From NCBI RefSeq assembly GCF_014654205.1, contig NZ_BNAW01000038.1, forward strand, positions 23,689 to 87,688: 64,000 nucleotides of DNA. The letters run 5' to 3'. The notes under the pieces were generated by a model that was not told the origin of the DNA, made no database searches, and saw nothing but the letters and a program-made list of their open reading frames with translations. Source of the DNA: Amycolatopsis bullii. GTDB lineage: Bacteria; Actinomycetota; Actinomycetes; Mycobacteriales; Pseudonocardiaceae. The number at the start of each line of letters is the position of its first letter. The first letter of the stretch is position 1. The translations under genes and the position numbers were made by a program. Shown here one piece after another: positions 56,891 through 64,000 of the stretch.

Positions 56891-57874
56891 TCAGGGGCAG
56901 ATGAACGCCTGCCCGGCGTAGGACAGGCCCGCGCCGAACCCGACCGCCAGCACCACGTCGCCGGGCTTGGCCGTCCCGGCCTTGCGCATGTGGTCCAGCG
57001 CGAGGGGGATGGACGCCGACGAGGTGTTGCCGGAGTACCTGATGTCGTCGGCGACGACCATGTCGTCGCGGGCGCCGTTGGCCCGCAGCTTCTTGGCGAT
57101 CGCCTCGACGATGCGCAGGTTGGCCTGGTGGGGGATCAGCACGTCCACATCGGACGGCTTCAGCCCGGCGACCTCGAGCGCGCGCAGCGCGATCGGCGCG
57201 ATCTGGGTGGTCGCCCACCGGAAGACCGACTGGCCCTCCTGGTAGATGTACTTCTGGTCGCGCATGTAGATCAGGTCGACCAGGTCGCCCGCGCTGCCCC
57301 ACGAGACCGGGCCGATCTCCGGCTCGTCGGACGCGCCGACCACCGCGGCACCCGCGCCGTCGGCGAAGATGATCGCGTTGGCCCGGTCGACCGGGTCGAC
57401 GGAGTCGGTGAGCTTCTCCGCGCCGATGACCAGGACCTTCTTCGCCGAGCCGGCCCGGATCAGGTCCGAGGCGACACCGAGGCCGTAGCAGAACCCGGCG
57501 CACGCGGCGTTGAGGTCGAACGCACCGGGGCTGGGGATCCCGATCCGGGCCGCCACCTGCGCGGCGGCGTTCGGGATGAGCGTCGGCATCGTGCAGTTCG
57601 GCAGGATCACCGTGTCCACTTCGGACGGGTCGACGCCGGCGTCCTCGAGCGCGGCCTTGCCGGCGGCGACGGCGAAGTCGGTCAGCGACTCGTCCTTCTC
57701 GGCGAAGCGCCGCTCGACGATGCCGACGCGTGCCTGGATCCACTCGTCGCTGGTGTCCATGATCTTCGAGAGGTCGTCGTTGGTGACGATCTTCTCCGGC
57801 TGCGCGCTGCCGATACCCAGCACGCGGCTGCCGCGGGAGCCGATGTTGAGGCTCAGGGCCGGTCGGTCGGTCAC
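56891..57874 (-). CDS. fabH: 3-oxoacyl-ACP synthase III (chain initiation)
   Basis: This 327-residue enzyme starts fatty-acid chains from an acyl-CoA primer and malonyl-ACP. Catalytic residues are visible: Cys125 in LNAACAGFCY, His in IPHQANLRI and Asn in YSGNTSSASIP. The GTG start overlaps the fabD stop (GTGA), so the two are translationally coupled. In actinobacteria FabH favours branched primers. The start at 57874 gives the expected length; a longer reading would run far into fabD. Confidence 0.96.
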   Translation of the reverse strand: MTDRPALSLNIGSRGSRVLGIGSAQPEKIVTNDDLSKIMDTSDEWIQARVGIVERRFAEKDESLTDFAVAAGKAALEDAGVDPSEVDTVILPNCTMPTLIPNAAAQVAARIGIPSPGAFDLNAACAGFCYGLGVASDLIRAGSAKKVLVIGAEKLTDSVDPVDRANAIIFADGAGAAVVGASDEPEIGPVSWGSAGDLVDLIYMRDQKYIYQEGQSVFRWATTQIAPIALRALEVAGLKPSDVDVLIPHQANLRIVEAIAKKLRANGARDDMVVADDIRYSGNTSSASIPLALDHMRKAGTAKPGDVVLAVGFGAGLSYAGQAFICP

Positions 57875-58794
57875 GAGGCGTCCTCCTGGCGCAGCGCGGC
57901 CAGCTCGGCCGGCGTCTTCAGCGCGGTGGTAGTGGTGACGACGCCCTTGAGCTGCCGCTTGACCAGGCCGGTCAGGGTGCCCGCGGGCGCGAGTTCGATC
58001 GTGCGGGTGACGCCGAGCGAGACCAGGCCGTCCATCGTCAGGTCCCAGCGGACCGGGCGGGTGACCTGGGAAACCAGCCGCGACAGGTACTCGGCCCCGC
58101 TGGTGACGACGGTACCGTCCGCGTTGGACAGCAGCGGGCGGACCGGGTCGGCCGGGGTCAGCCCGGCGGCGTGGGCGCGCATGGCCTTCTCGGCGGGCGC
58201 CATGTAGTGCGTGTGGAACGCGCCGGCGACCTTGAGGGCGCGGATCTTCGTGCCTTCGAGGGGCTCGGCGACGATCTTCTCGATCGTGTCGGCGGCACCG
58301 GAGGCGACGATCTGCCCCGCGCCGTTGCGGTTCGCCGCGGTCAGGCCCTGTCCTTCGAGCCACGCGACGACCTGCTCGGGGTCCCCGAGCATGACCGCGG
58401 CCATCGACGTCGGTTCCAGCGCGCACGCCTTCGCCATCTCGGCGCCGCGGACGGCGGCGAGCGCAACGGCGTCTTCCGGCTGCAGTACCCCGGCGATCGC
58501 GGCGGCCGCGAGCTCGCCGACGGAGTGGCCGGCGACCGGCGCGTCCGCGGGCACCGGGGCGGTGGCCTGGAGGTGCTCGAAGGTGAGCAGCGACAGCGCG
58601 ACGATCAGCGGCTGGGCGATCGCGGTGTCCTGGATCTCGTCGGCCTCCGCCTCGGTGCCGAGGCGGAGCAGGTCGAGCTCCGCGCGCTCGGACCACTGCG
58701 CGACGCGCTCGCGCGCGCCGTCGAGGTCGAGCCAGGGCGTGAACATACCGGGGGCCTGGGACCCCTGACCGGGAGCGAGGACTGCTGCTGTCAC
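57871..58794 (-). CDS. fabD: Malonyl-CoA:ACP transacylase
   Basis: The 307-residue enzyme charges ACP with malonate. Its start LAPGQGSQAPGMFTPWLD (GQGSQ loop), the active Ser in AGHSVGELAAAAIAG and the catalytic His in GAFHTHYMAPAEKAM are all present. It is the first gene of the fabD-fabH-acpP-fabF operon and overlaps fabH. The promoter region upstream has a 6-bp inverted repeat at 58904-58925, a candidate site for the FasR-type regulator encoded at 59518-60732. Confidence 0.96.
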   Translation of the reverse strand: MTAAVLAPGQGSQAPGMFTPWLDLDGARERVAQWSERAELDLLRLGTEAEADEIQDTAIAQPLIVALSLLTFEHLQATAPVPADAPVAGHSVGELAAAAIAGVLQPEDAVALAAVRGAEMAKACALEPTSMAAVMLGDPEQVVAWLEGQGLTAANRNGAGQIVASGAADTIEKIVAEPLEGTKIRALKVAGAFHTHYMAPAEKAMRAHAAGLTPADPVRPLLSNADGTVVTSGAEYLSRLVSQVTRPVRWDLTMDGLVSLGVTRTIELAPAGTLTGLVKRQLKGVVTTTTALKTPAELAALRQEDAS

Positions 58795-58903
58795 CCTTCA
58801 AGACAACACGGCGAACGGGGTTTCCCGGGATGCCGACGTTCACAGTGTCTGTGCGGCGTCTTTGTCGGAACCCTCCAAAGATGCGGCGTGGAAGCTCGCG
58901 CGT

Positions 58904-58925
58904 AACCCGGATGCCTTGTCGGGTT
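58904..58925. promoter_or_regulatory. Inverted repeat upstream of fabD, candidate FasR site
   Basis: AACCCG (58904-58909) and CGGGTT (58920-58925) are separated by 10 bp, about 110 bp upstream of the fabD start and overlapping a possible -35 TTGAAC on the minus strand. In Streptomyces FasR activates the fabD promoter by binding close to such a position. The site is inferred from symmetry and location. Confidence 0.45.
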
Positions 58926-58976
58926 CAATCACCTTTCGCTGTTAAGTCCATCACGTGACGCCCGTCTCGGGAACGC

Positions 58977-59432
58977 TCACTCCTGCGGGGTGAGCACGAC
59001 GACGGGGATCGCGCGATCGGTCTTCCGCGCGTACTCGTCGTAGAGGGGGAAGATCGCCGCCATCTCCGCCCAGAGGGGGCCGCGCTCGTCCGGCGACGCG
59101 ACCCGGGCGCGGGCGGTGAACCGGCGGGTGCCGACCTGGACGCCGACGCTCGGTTCGGCCAGGAGGTTCTTGAACCACGCGGGGTCGTCGTCGGCGCCGC
59201 CCTTGGACGCGACGACCACGAACTCGTCCCCCGCGGTGCCGTAGATCAAGCAGGTGCGCCGGGGCAGGCCGGTCCGGCGGCCGGTGGTGGCGAGGATGAG
59301 CGTGCGCACGCCGTTCGACTCGTGGCCCACGGTGCCGCCGGAGTCCAGGTAGGCGCGGGTCTGCTCGGCCACCCACGTCCACTCCGGGTCGGTGGAGTCG
59401 GTGGCGCGGTCGAGGTCGTCGGCGACGGCCAT
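58977..59432 (-). CDS. Deazaflavin (F420)-dependent nitroreductase-family protein
   Basis: This 151-residue protein belongs to the Ddn/flavin-split-barrel family: GHESNGVRTLILATTGRRTG, RTCLIYGTAGDEFVVVASKG (beta-barrel strands), and DDDPAWFKNLLAEPSVGVQV with the characteristic PxWxxNL motif. Such proteins use coenzyme F420 for reductions or quinone protection; mycobacterial Ddn activates pretomanid. It lies between fasR and fabD on the same strand, an uncommon insertion, and may be co-transcribed with fasR. The substrate is unknown. Confidence 0.9.
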   Translation of the reverse strand: MAVADDLDRATDSTDPEWTWVAEQTRAYLDSGGTVGHESNGVRTLILATTGRRTGLPRRTCLIYGTAGDEFVVVASKGGADDDPAWFKNLLAEPSVGVQVGTRRFTARARVASPDERGPLWAEMAAIFPLYDEYARKTDRAIPVVVLTPQE

Positions 59433-59517
59433 GGTGTGTCCTTCCGGTCCGGAACGGCCTCCGCGACCGCTCTTGTCTTCGAGACGAAGCCGGCGCCCGG
59501 CTTTCGACGTCCGGCGA

Positions 59518-60732
59518 TCACCAGAGGCCGCGGGCCCTCGCGAGCCGTCCCACGGTCAAGGCGATCCGCAGCACCAGCGCGTCCCGCGGGTCGGTCGCCT
59601 GGCAGCCGGTCAGGTCCGCCGCCTTGCGCAGGCGGTACCGGACCGTGTTCGGGTGGACGAACAGCGTCTTCGCGCACGTCTCCAGCACGCCGCCGCTCTC
59701 CAGGTACGCCTCCACCGTGCGCTGCAGCGTCGGCCCGGCCTCTTCCAACGGGCGGGCGATCGTGTCCACCAGCAGGCGCTCGGCCTCCGCGTCGCCCGAC
59801 AGCGCACGCTCGGGCAGCAGGTCGCCGGAGCGCACCGGGCGGGGCGCGCCCGGCCAGCCGACCACCGCGCGCAGCCCCGACAACGCCTCCGTCGCGCTGT
59901 GGTGGGCCTCCGCCAGCGTCGGCACCGTCGGGCCGGCGACCACCGGGCCCTCGGCGAACGCCACCGACATCCGGGTCAGGATCTCCCGCTCCTTCACCCC
60001 GCCGTCGGTCGGGCCGCCGACCACGACGACCAGCCGCGAACCCTGCACCGACAGCAGCACCGGACGCCCGACGCGGGCCGCGCGGCTGCGGACCTCGAAC
60101 ACCACCGTCGGCGGGTCCTCCGACGGCGGGTTGCCGACGAGGACCGTGGCGGCGGCCGAGGGCTCCCAGCCCAGCGCCGTGGCCCGCGAAAGCACCGACT
60201 CCTCGGCGTCGCCGCGGACGATGCCGTCGACGACCAGCGCCTCCAGCCGGGCGTCCCAGGCGCCGCGCGCCTCCGCCGCGGCGGCGTAGGAATTGGCCGC
60301 CGCGAACGCGATTTCCCGGCCGTAGCGCAGGATTCCCTCGATCAGCGCGGCGCGTTCCGCCTCGGTCGCCGCGAACTCGGGCAGCTGCTCCTCGAACACC
60401 TCGATGGCCAGCCGCACCATGCCGACCGCCTGGCGCAGGCTGATCCACCGCGACAGCTCGGCCGGCGCGTCGCGGAACGCCTCGGTTGTGAGCTTGAGGG
60501 CCTCTTTGGAGTCCCGCAGCCAGGAAACGAAACCGGCGGCCCCGGCCTGGGTGATCAGCAGGACGCTCGCGCGCTGGTCGGCGGGCAGCCGGGCGAACCA
60601 CGGCAGCCGCCGCTCCATCACCGCGATGCTCGCGCTCGCCAGGCTGCCGGACGCGTGCTCCAGCCGCCGGAGCGTCTTCGCGGACAGTCCGTGGTGCTTC
60701 GGCACCCGGCGCGGGGTGGTGGTTCCATCCAT
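59518..60732 (-). CDS. fasR: PucR-type regulator (FasR of fatty-acid synthesis)
   Basis: The 404-residue protein has a C-terminal PucR helix-turn-helix (about residues 340-395: LESGGVLETCAKTLFVHPNT, VRYRLRKAADLTGCQATDPR). The long N-terminal helical domain and a GGDEF-like middle segment match the Streptomyces FasR that activates the fabDHPF operon; here the operon lies just downstream on the same strand. It may respond to acyl-CoA or ACP status. The ATG at 60732 is chosen as the start closest to the family N-terminus. It is divergent from the ABC exporter operon at 60851. Confidence 0.9.
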   Translation of the reverse strand: MDGTTTPRRVPKHHGLSAKTLRRLEHASGSLASASIAVMERRLPWFARLPADQRASVLLITQAGAAGFVSWLRDSKEALKLTTEAFRDAPAELSRWISLRQAVGMVRLAIEVFEEQLPEFAATEAERAALIEGILRYGREIAFAAANSYAAAAEARGAWDARLEALVVDGIVRGDAEESVLSRATALGWEPSAAATVLVGNPPSEDPPTVVFEVRSRAARVGRPVLLSVQGSRLVVVVGGPTDGGVKEREILTRMSVAFAEGPVVAGPTVPTLAEAHHSATEALSGLRAVVGWPGAPRPVRSGDLLPERALSGDAEAERLLVDTIARPLEEAGPTLQRTVEAYLESGGVLETCAKTLFVHPNTVRYRLRKAADLTGCQATDPRDALVLRIALTVGRLARARGLW

Positions 60733-60850
60733 GGCGCCCGCGATCCTACGTGCCCGCAACTTTGGTAGCCCCTCGCGGCAACGCGCGAGGGTAGGCGGTG
60801 CGTGTACGCACTGCCTAGGATCGGGGCCACGCGAGAACGGGGGAACCGGA

Positions 60851-61759
60851 ATGACCGGTTTGGAAATAGACGGGATATCCAAACGCTACGGCGACGTGGT
60901 CGCCCTGCGGGAAATGAAGTTCGACGTCCGGCCGGGGGAACTGTTCGGGTTCGTCGGCAGCAACGGCGCCGGCAAGACCACGACCATGCGGATCGCGCTC
61001 GGCGTGCTGTCCGCCGACGCCGGCGAAGTCCGCTACGACGGCGCGCCGGTGACGCACGAAACGCGCCGCCACATCGGCTACATGCCCGAAGAACGCGGCC
61101 TCTACCCGAAGATGAAGGTGGCCGAGCAGCTGACGTACCTCGCGCGGCTGCACGGCATGGCCGCCGCCAACGCGCAGGCGTCGGCGCAGCGGTGGACCGA
61201 GCGGCTGGGGGTCGCCGGCCGCCGCGACGACGAGGTGCAGAAGCTGTCGCTGGGCAACCAGCAGCGCGTGCAGCTGGCCGCGGCGCTGGTGCACGAGCCG
61301 CGGATCCTGGTGCTCGACGAGCCGTTCTCCGGCCTCGACCCGGTCGCGGTCGACGTGATGAGCCAGGTGCTCAAGGAAAAGGCGGCCGAGGGTGTGCCGG
61401 TCGTGTTCTCCAGCCACCAGCTCGATCTGGTGGAACGGCTCTGCGACCGGGTCGGGATCGTCCGCAGTGGACAGATGGTGGCCGTCGGCACGGTCGGCGA
61501 GCTGCGGGCCGGCGGTGCGGTGCGGCTGCGGGTCGACGTCCCCGAGGCCGAAGCCGGGTGGGCCGACGGCCTGCCCGGGGTGAAAGTGCTCGGCCGGACG
61601 GGCTCGGTGACCGAGCTCGAACTGGGCGAGGACGCCGACGACCAGGCCGTGCTCAAGGCGGCGCTGGCCACCGGGCCGGTCCGCGAGTTCGCCCGTGAGC
61701 AACCGTCGCTGACCGAACTGTTCCGGTCCGTCGTCTCGACCGAGGAGGTCCCCGCATGA
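60851..61759 (+). CDS. ABC transporter ATP-binding protein (NatA-like)
   Basis: This 302-residue ATPase has Walker A GSNGAGKTTTMR, signature LSLGNQQRVQLAAAL, Walker B ILVLDEPFSGLDP and switch VVFSSHQLDLVERL. The C-terminal segment after residue 220 is specific to the NatA/YhaQ-type exporters (Na+ or drug efflux), whose signature has SLGNQQ instead of SGGQ. Its partner permease begins 4 bp inside its end (ATGA overlap), so they are translationally coupled. The ATG at 60851 follows GGGGGAA. It is divergent from fasR over 118 bp, so a common control region is possible. Confidence 0.93.
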   Translation: MTGLEIDGISKRYGDVVALREMKFDVRPGELFGFVGSNGAGKTTTMRIALGVLSADAGEVRYDGAPVTHETRRHIGYMPEERGLYPKMKVAEQLTYLARLHGMAAANAQASAQRWTERLGVAGRRDDEVQKLSLGNQQRVQLAAALVHEPRILVLDEPFSGLDPVAVDVMSQVLKEKAAEGVPVVFSSHQLDLVERLCDRVGIVRSGQMVAVGTVGELRAGGAVRLRVDVPEAEAGWADGLPGVKVLGRTGSVTELELGEDADDQAVLKAALATGPVREFAREQPSLTELFRSVVSTEEVPA

Positions 61760-62967
61760 GCACCCCCGACGTCCGGATGAGCCCGGCGGCCGCGGTGGGC
61801 CTGGTTGCCTCCCGCGAGATCAGCACCCGCGTGAAGTCGAAGGCCTACCGCATCAGCACCGCGGTCACGCTGCTGCTGATCGTGGTCGGCATCCTGGCGG
61901 TCAAGCTGTTCGCCGGTGGGGGCGCCGACGCGAAGGTCGGTTTCACCGCCGCCACCGCCGGCTTCTCGGCGCCGCTGACGGCGACGGGGAAGACCCTCGA
62001 CCAGAACATCGAGACCACGCAGGTTTCCGACGAAGCCGCCGGGCGGGCGAAACTGGCCGACGGCTCGCTCGACGCGCTGCTCACCGGGGACGGCCGGAGC
62101 CTGCACGTCCAGGTGAAGAAGGACCTCGACGGCAAGCTCGCGAACATCCTGCAGGTGCTGGCCCAGCAGGTGGCGGTCAACCAGCAGGTCGCCGCGCTGG
62201 GCGGGGACCCCGCCCGGTTCCAGGCCGCGATCGCCTCGGCGAAGTTCGTCGAGGACCCGCCGCTGGAGCAGCCCTACGACTACAACGGCCAGCAGCTCGT
62301 GCTGGGCATCATCGCGGGCATCCTGATCTACATGTCGCTGCTGCTGAACGGCCAGACCGTCGCGCAGGGCGTCGTCGAGGAGAAGACCTCGCGGGTGGTC
62401 GAGCTGCTGCTGTCGACGATCAAGCCGTGGCAGCTGATGGCGGGCAAGGTGCTCGGCATCGGCCTGGTCGGGCTGATCCAGATGGTCGTGATCGGCATCG
62501 GCGGGGTGGTGACCGGGCTGGCCACGGACGTGCTGACGATCTCGGTCTCGGCCGCCGTGGGCACGGTCGCCTGGCTGATCGTGTGGTACCTGCTCGGGTT
62601 CTTGATGTACTCGATCGTGTTCGCCGCGCTCGGGGCGCTGGTTTCGCGCCAGGAAGACGTCGGCGGCGCGACGACGCCGGCGCTGATGTTCGTGATCGCC
62701 GGATACGTGATCGGCATTTCCGTGCTGCCGTCGGATCCGGGCAACACGTTCGTCGAAGTGCTTTCGGTGATTCCGGTGTTCTCGCCGACGTTGATGCCGA
62801 TGCGGCTGGCGATGGGCGGAGTGCCCGTTTGGGAAGCCGTGGTGTCGGTGGGGCTCGTGGTGCTGCTGATTCCGGGGCTGATCTGGTTCGCCGCGCGGAT
62901 CTACCGGAACGCGGTCATGCGGACCGGCGCGAAAGTGAAGCTCCGGGACGCCCTGCGCGCCGCCTGA
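61756..62967 (+). CDS. ABC transporter permease (NatB/ABC-2 type)
   Basis: The 403-residue protein has an N-terminal membrane helix (ISTAVTLLLIVVGILAVKLF), a large external domain of about 150 residues and five to six C-terminal helices (LVLGIIAGILIYMSLLLNGQ, TSRVVELLLSTIKPWQLMAGK as a cytosolic coupling element, and later helices), the ABC2_membrane_3 layout of NatB sodium exporters. The ATG overlaps the ATPase stop. The TSRVVELLLST segment is the family hallmark. A 15-bp hairpin follows 22 bp after its stop. Confidence 0.92.
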   Translation: MSTPDVRMSPAAAVGLVASREISTRVKSKAYRISTAVTLLLIVVGILAVKLFAGGGADAKVGFTAATAGFSAPLTATGKTLDQNIETTQVSDEAAGRAKLADGSLDALLTGDGRSLHVQVKKDLDGKLANILQVLAQQVAVNQQVAALGGDPARFQAAIASAKFVEDPPLEQPYDYNGQQLVLGIIAGILIYMSLLLNGQTVAQGVVEEKTSRVVELLLSTIKPWQLMAGKVLGIGLVGLIQMVVIGIGGVVTGLATDVLTISVSAAVGTVAWLIVWYLLGFLMYSIVFAALGALVSRQEDVGGATTPALMFVIAGYVIGISVLPSDPGNTFVEVLSVIPVFSPTLMPMRLAMGGVPVWEAVVSVGLVVLLIPGLIWFAARIYRNAVMRTGAKVKLRDALRAA

Positions 62968-62989
62968 GGCAATCGTCGGTGTAATGCTC

Positions 62990-63033
62990 GAGGCCGCCCG
63001 GCGCTTGCGGTTTACGCTGCGCCGGACGGCCTC
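62990..63033 (+). terminator. Hairpin terminator after the ABC exporter
   Basis: GAGGCCGcCCGGCGC (62990-63004) and GCGCCGGaCGGCCTC (63019-63033) form a 15-bp stem with one mismatch and a 14-nt loop. It starts 22 bp after the permease stop. The size and position fit an intrinsic terminator. The sequence between it and the next gene (63034-63177) should hold the next promoter. Confidence 0.78.
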
Positions 63034-63177
63034 GTCTCCCCGGTCCCCACCGGTAGAACCAGTATGGCCACGAGTGATCTTCGCGCGCCAGTCGTCTCAC
63101 TCGATCGTGGAGCGCACGAGTTGCCGCCCCTGGGTACTTGATCGACGATCCGGTGCAAATCCGTGGAGGGAGTCGGT

Positions 63178-63948
63178 ATGGGCGAGCAACTCAAGGACGG
63201 GCTCGGGCAGGCGTGGGCCATGGTGGCCACGTTCGTCCCGAAACTCGTGGGATTCCTGATCATCCTGCTGATCGGCTGGTTGATCGCGAAAGCCGTCTCG
63301 AAAGGGCTGGCGCTCGTGCTCGGGAAAGCCGGATTCGGGAAACTGGTCGAGCGGACCGGGCTGAGCGGAAAGATCGGCCAGCAGAAGTTCGACGCGACCG
63401 GGATCCTCGTCAAATTGGTGTATTACTTCATTTTGCTGATCGCGCTGCAGCTGGCGTTCGGCGTGTTCGGGCCGACCAACCCGGTGAGCCAGCTGCTCAA
63501 CGACATCATCGCGTTCCTGCCGCGGATCGTGGTGGCACTGGTGCTCGTCGTGGTGGCCGCGGCGATCGCGAAGGTGGTGCGGGACGTCGTCGCGTCCACG
63601 CTGTCCGGCCGCGGCGCGGCGCGCCCGCTGTCGCTGGCGGCCTACTGGCTGATCATGGCGTTCGGCATCATCGCGGCGCTCGGCCAGGTGAACGTCGCGA
63701 CGGCGATCACCGGCCCGATCCTGATCGCGGTGCTGGCGACGATCGGCGGCGTGATCGTCGTCGGCTTCGGCGGCGGCCTGATCAAGCCGGCCCAGGACCG
63801 CTGGCGCGGCTGGATGGCGAGCATGGAGCACCAGCTGGAGACCCCGGCCCAGCGCACGGGCGAGATGGGCACCGGCCCGGCCGCCCCGCGCGCGACGGTC
63901 GACAGCACGCCGACCTCGCCGGTCGGCACCCCGCGCCCGCAGGGCTGA
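63178..63948 (+). CDS. MscS-related small-conductance-type membrane protein (TM-helix family)
   Basis: The 256-residue protein has four to five membrane segments (VPKLVGFLIILLIGWLIAKA, LVYYFILLIALQLAFGVFG, IVVALVLVVVAAAIAKVVRD, AYWLIMAFGIIAALG, GPILIAVLATIGGVIVVG) and the conserved TM-helix repeat of the CmpX/MscS-related group (ending GFGGGLIKPAQDRW). No full MscS beta domain is present, so it may be a channel or a scaffold. The C-terminal 45 residues are disordered and proline-rich. The ATG at 63178 follows GGAGGGAG. Ends 52 bp before the window edge. Confidence 0.85.
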   Translation: MGEQLKDGLGQAWAMVATFVPKLVGFLIILLIGWLIAKAVSKGLALVLGKAGFGKLVERTGLSGKIGQQKFDATGILVKLVYYFILLIALQLAFGVFGPTNPVSQLLNDIIAFLPRIVVALVLVVVAAAIAKVVRDVVASTLSGRGAARPLSLAAYWLIMAFGIIAALGQVNVATAITGPILIAVLATIGGVIVVGFGGGLIKPAQDRWRGWMASMEHQLETPAQRTGEMGTGPAAPRATVDSTPTSPVGTPRPQG

Positions 63949-64000
63949 GGCCCGAGGAGCGGCGCGGGCCCGATCGACGTCGCCTCCGCCGGCGCCCACT

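Overview
The window is GC-rich, densely coding chromosomal DNA from a mycolic-acid-free, mycothiol-making actinobacterium. Pseudonocardiaceae, most likely Amycolatopsis or a close relative, is my best guess. The basis is a mycothione reductase, an Lsr2-type protein, an Scr1/DUF397 regulator pair, a DUF3145 protein, a fabD-fabH-acp-fabF cluster with a FasR-type regulator, many GTG starts, and gene order shared with mycobacteria (DUF4081-GNAT, PBP lipoprotein, MetAP, mtr and proS stay close together as in the Rv2867c-Rv2845c region, from memory). I see no rRNA, tRNA, CRISPR array, prophage, transposase or secondary-metabolite cluster. Genus and synteny statements are inference; no search was run.

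Layout. 1-4.5 kb: AraC regulator with a glyoxalase-fold partner, DUF4177 protein, acetyltransferase, penicillin-binding lipoprotein. 4.5-10.6 kb: methionine aminopeptidase; a minus-strand operon of a ribbon-helix-helix regulator, a DUF4097 protein and a drug-type ABC exporter; GntR regulator divergent from a CynX-type MFS permease. 10.6-18.7 kb: mycothione reductase behind a sigma-R-like promoter, M15 lipoprotein, secreted trypsin-like protease, ElaA acetyltransferase, BioF-like synthase, DEAD-box helicase, RIO kinase. 18.9-30.2 kb: accessory oxidoreductases, regulators (LysR, HxlR, Scr1), glyoxalase-fold and acetyltransferase genes. 30.3-36.2 kb: prolyl-tRNA synthetase, then an MFS gene and a helix-turn-helix/citrate-synthase fusion transcribed divergently and bracketed by 22-bp direct repeats. 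36.1-42.7 kb: lysyl-phosphatidylglycerol-synthase-like membrane enzyme, HAD phosphatase, ABC-2-like membrane protein, YjbQ, and a NarL-type two-component system. 43-46.2 kb: fatty-acid desaturase, its ferredoxin reductase and a FabR-type regulator. 46.3-49.8 kb: three-gene proton-translocating transhydrogenase translationally coupled to a lipoate-ligase-like gene. 49.9-55.2 kb: Lsr2-like protein with a histone-H1-like tail, flavin disulfide reductase, Glu/Ala-repeat membrane protein, DUF3145 protein. 55.3-60.7 kb: fatty-acid synthase II cluster with its FasR-type regulator. 60.8-63.9 kb: Na+/drug-type ABC exporter and an MscS-related membrane protein.

Together these are mostly housekeeping functions (cell wall, redox, fatty-acid synthesis and desaturation) with scattered one-component regulators, each next to its likely target. 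The most unusual material is (i) the HTH/citrate-synthase-like protein, which lacks one catalytic histidine and faces an MFS exporter across a shared palindrome; (ii) several unrelated non-coding repeats: a long palindrome present twice as exact inverted copies, a 56-bp array that repeats the 3' end of a LysR gene, a 21-bp array, and a 126-bp element with perfect 18-bp terminal inverted repeats. Apart from the last, these sit at junctions between converging genes; and (iii) the Lsr2/H1-tail protein.
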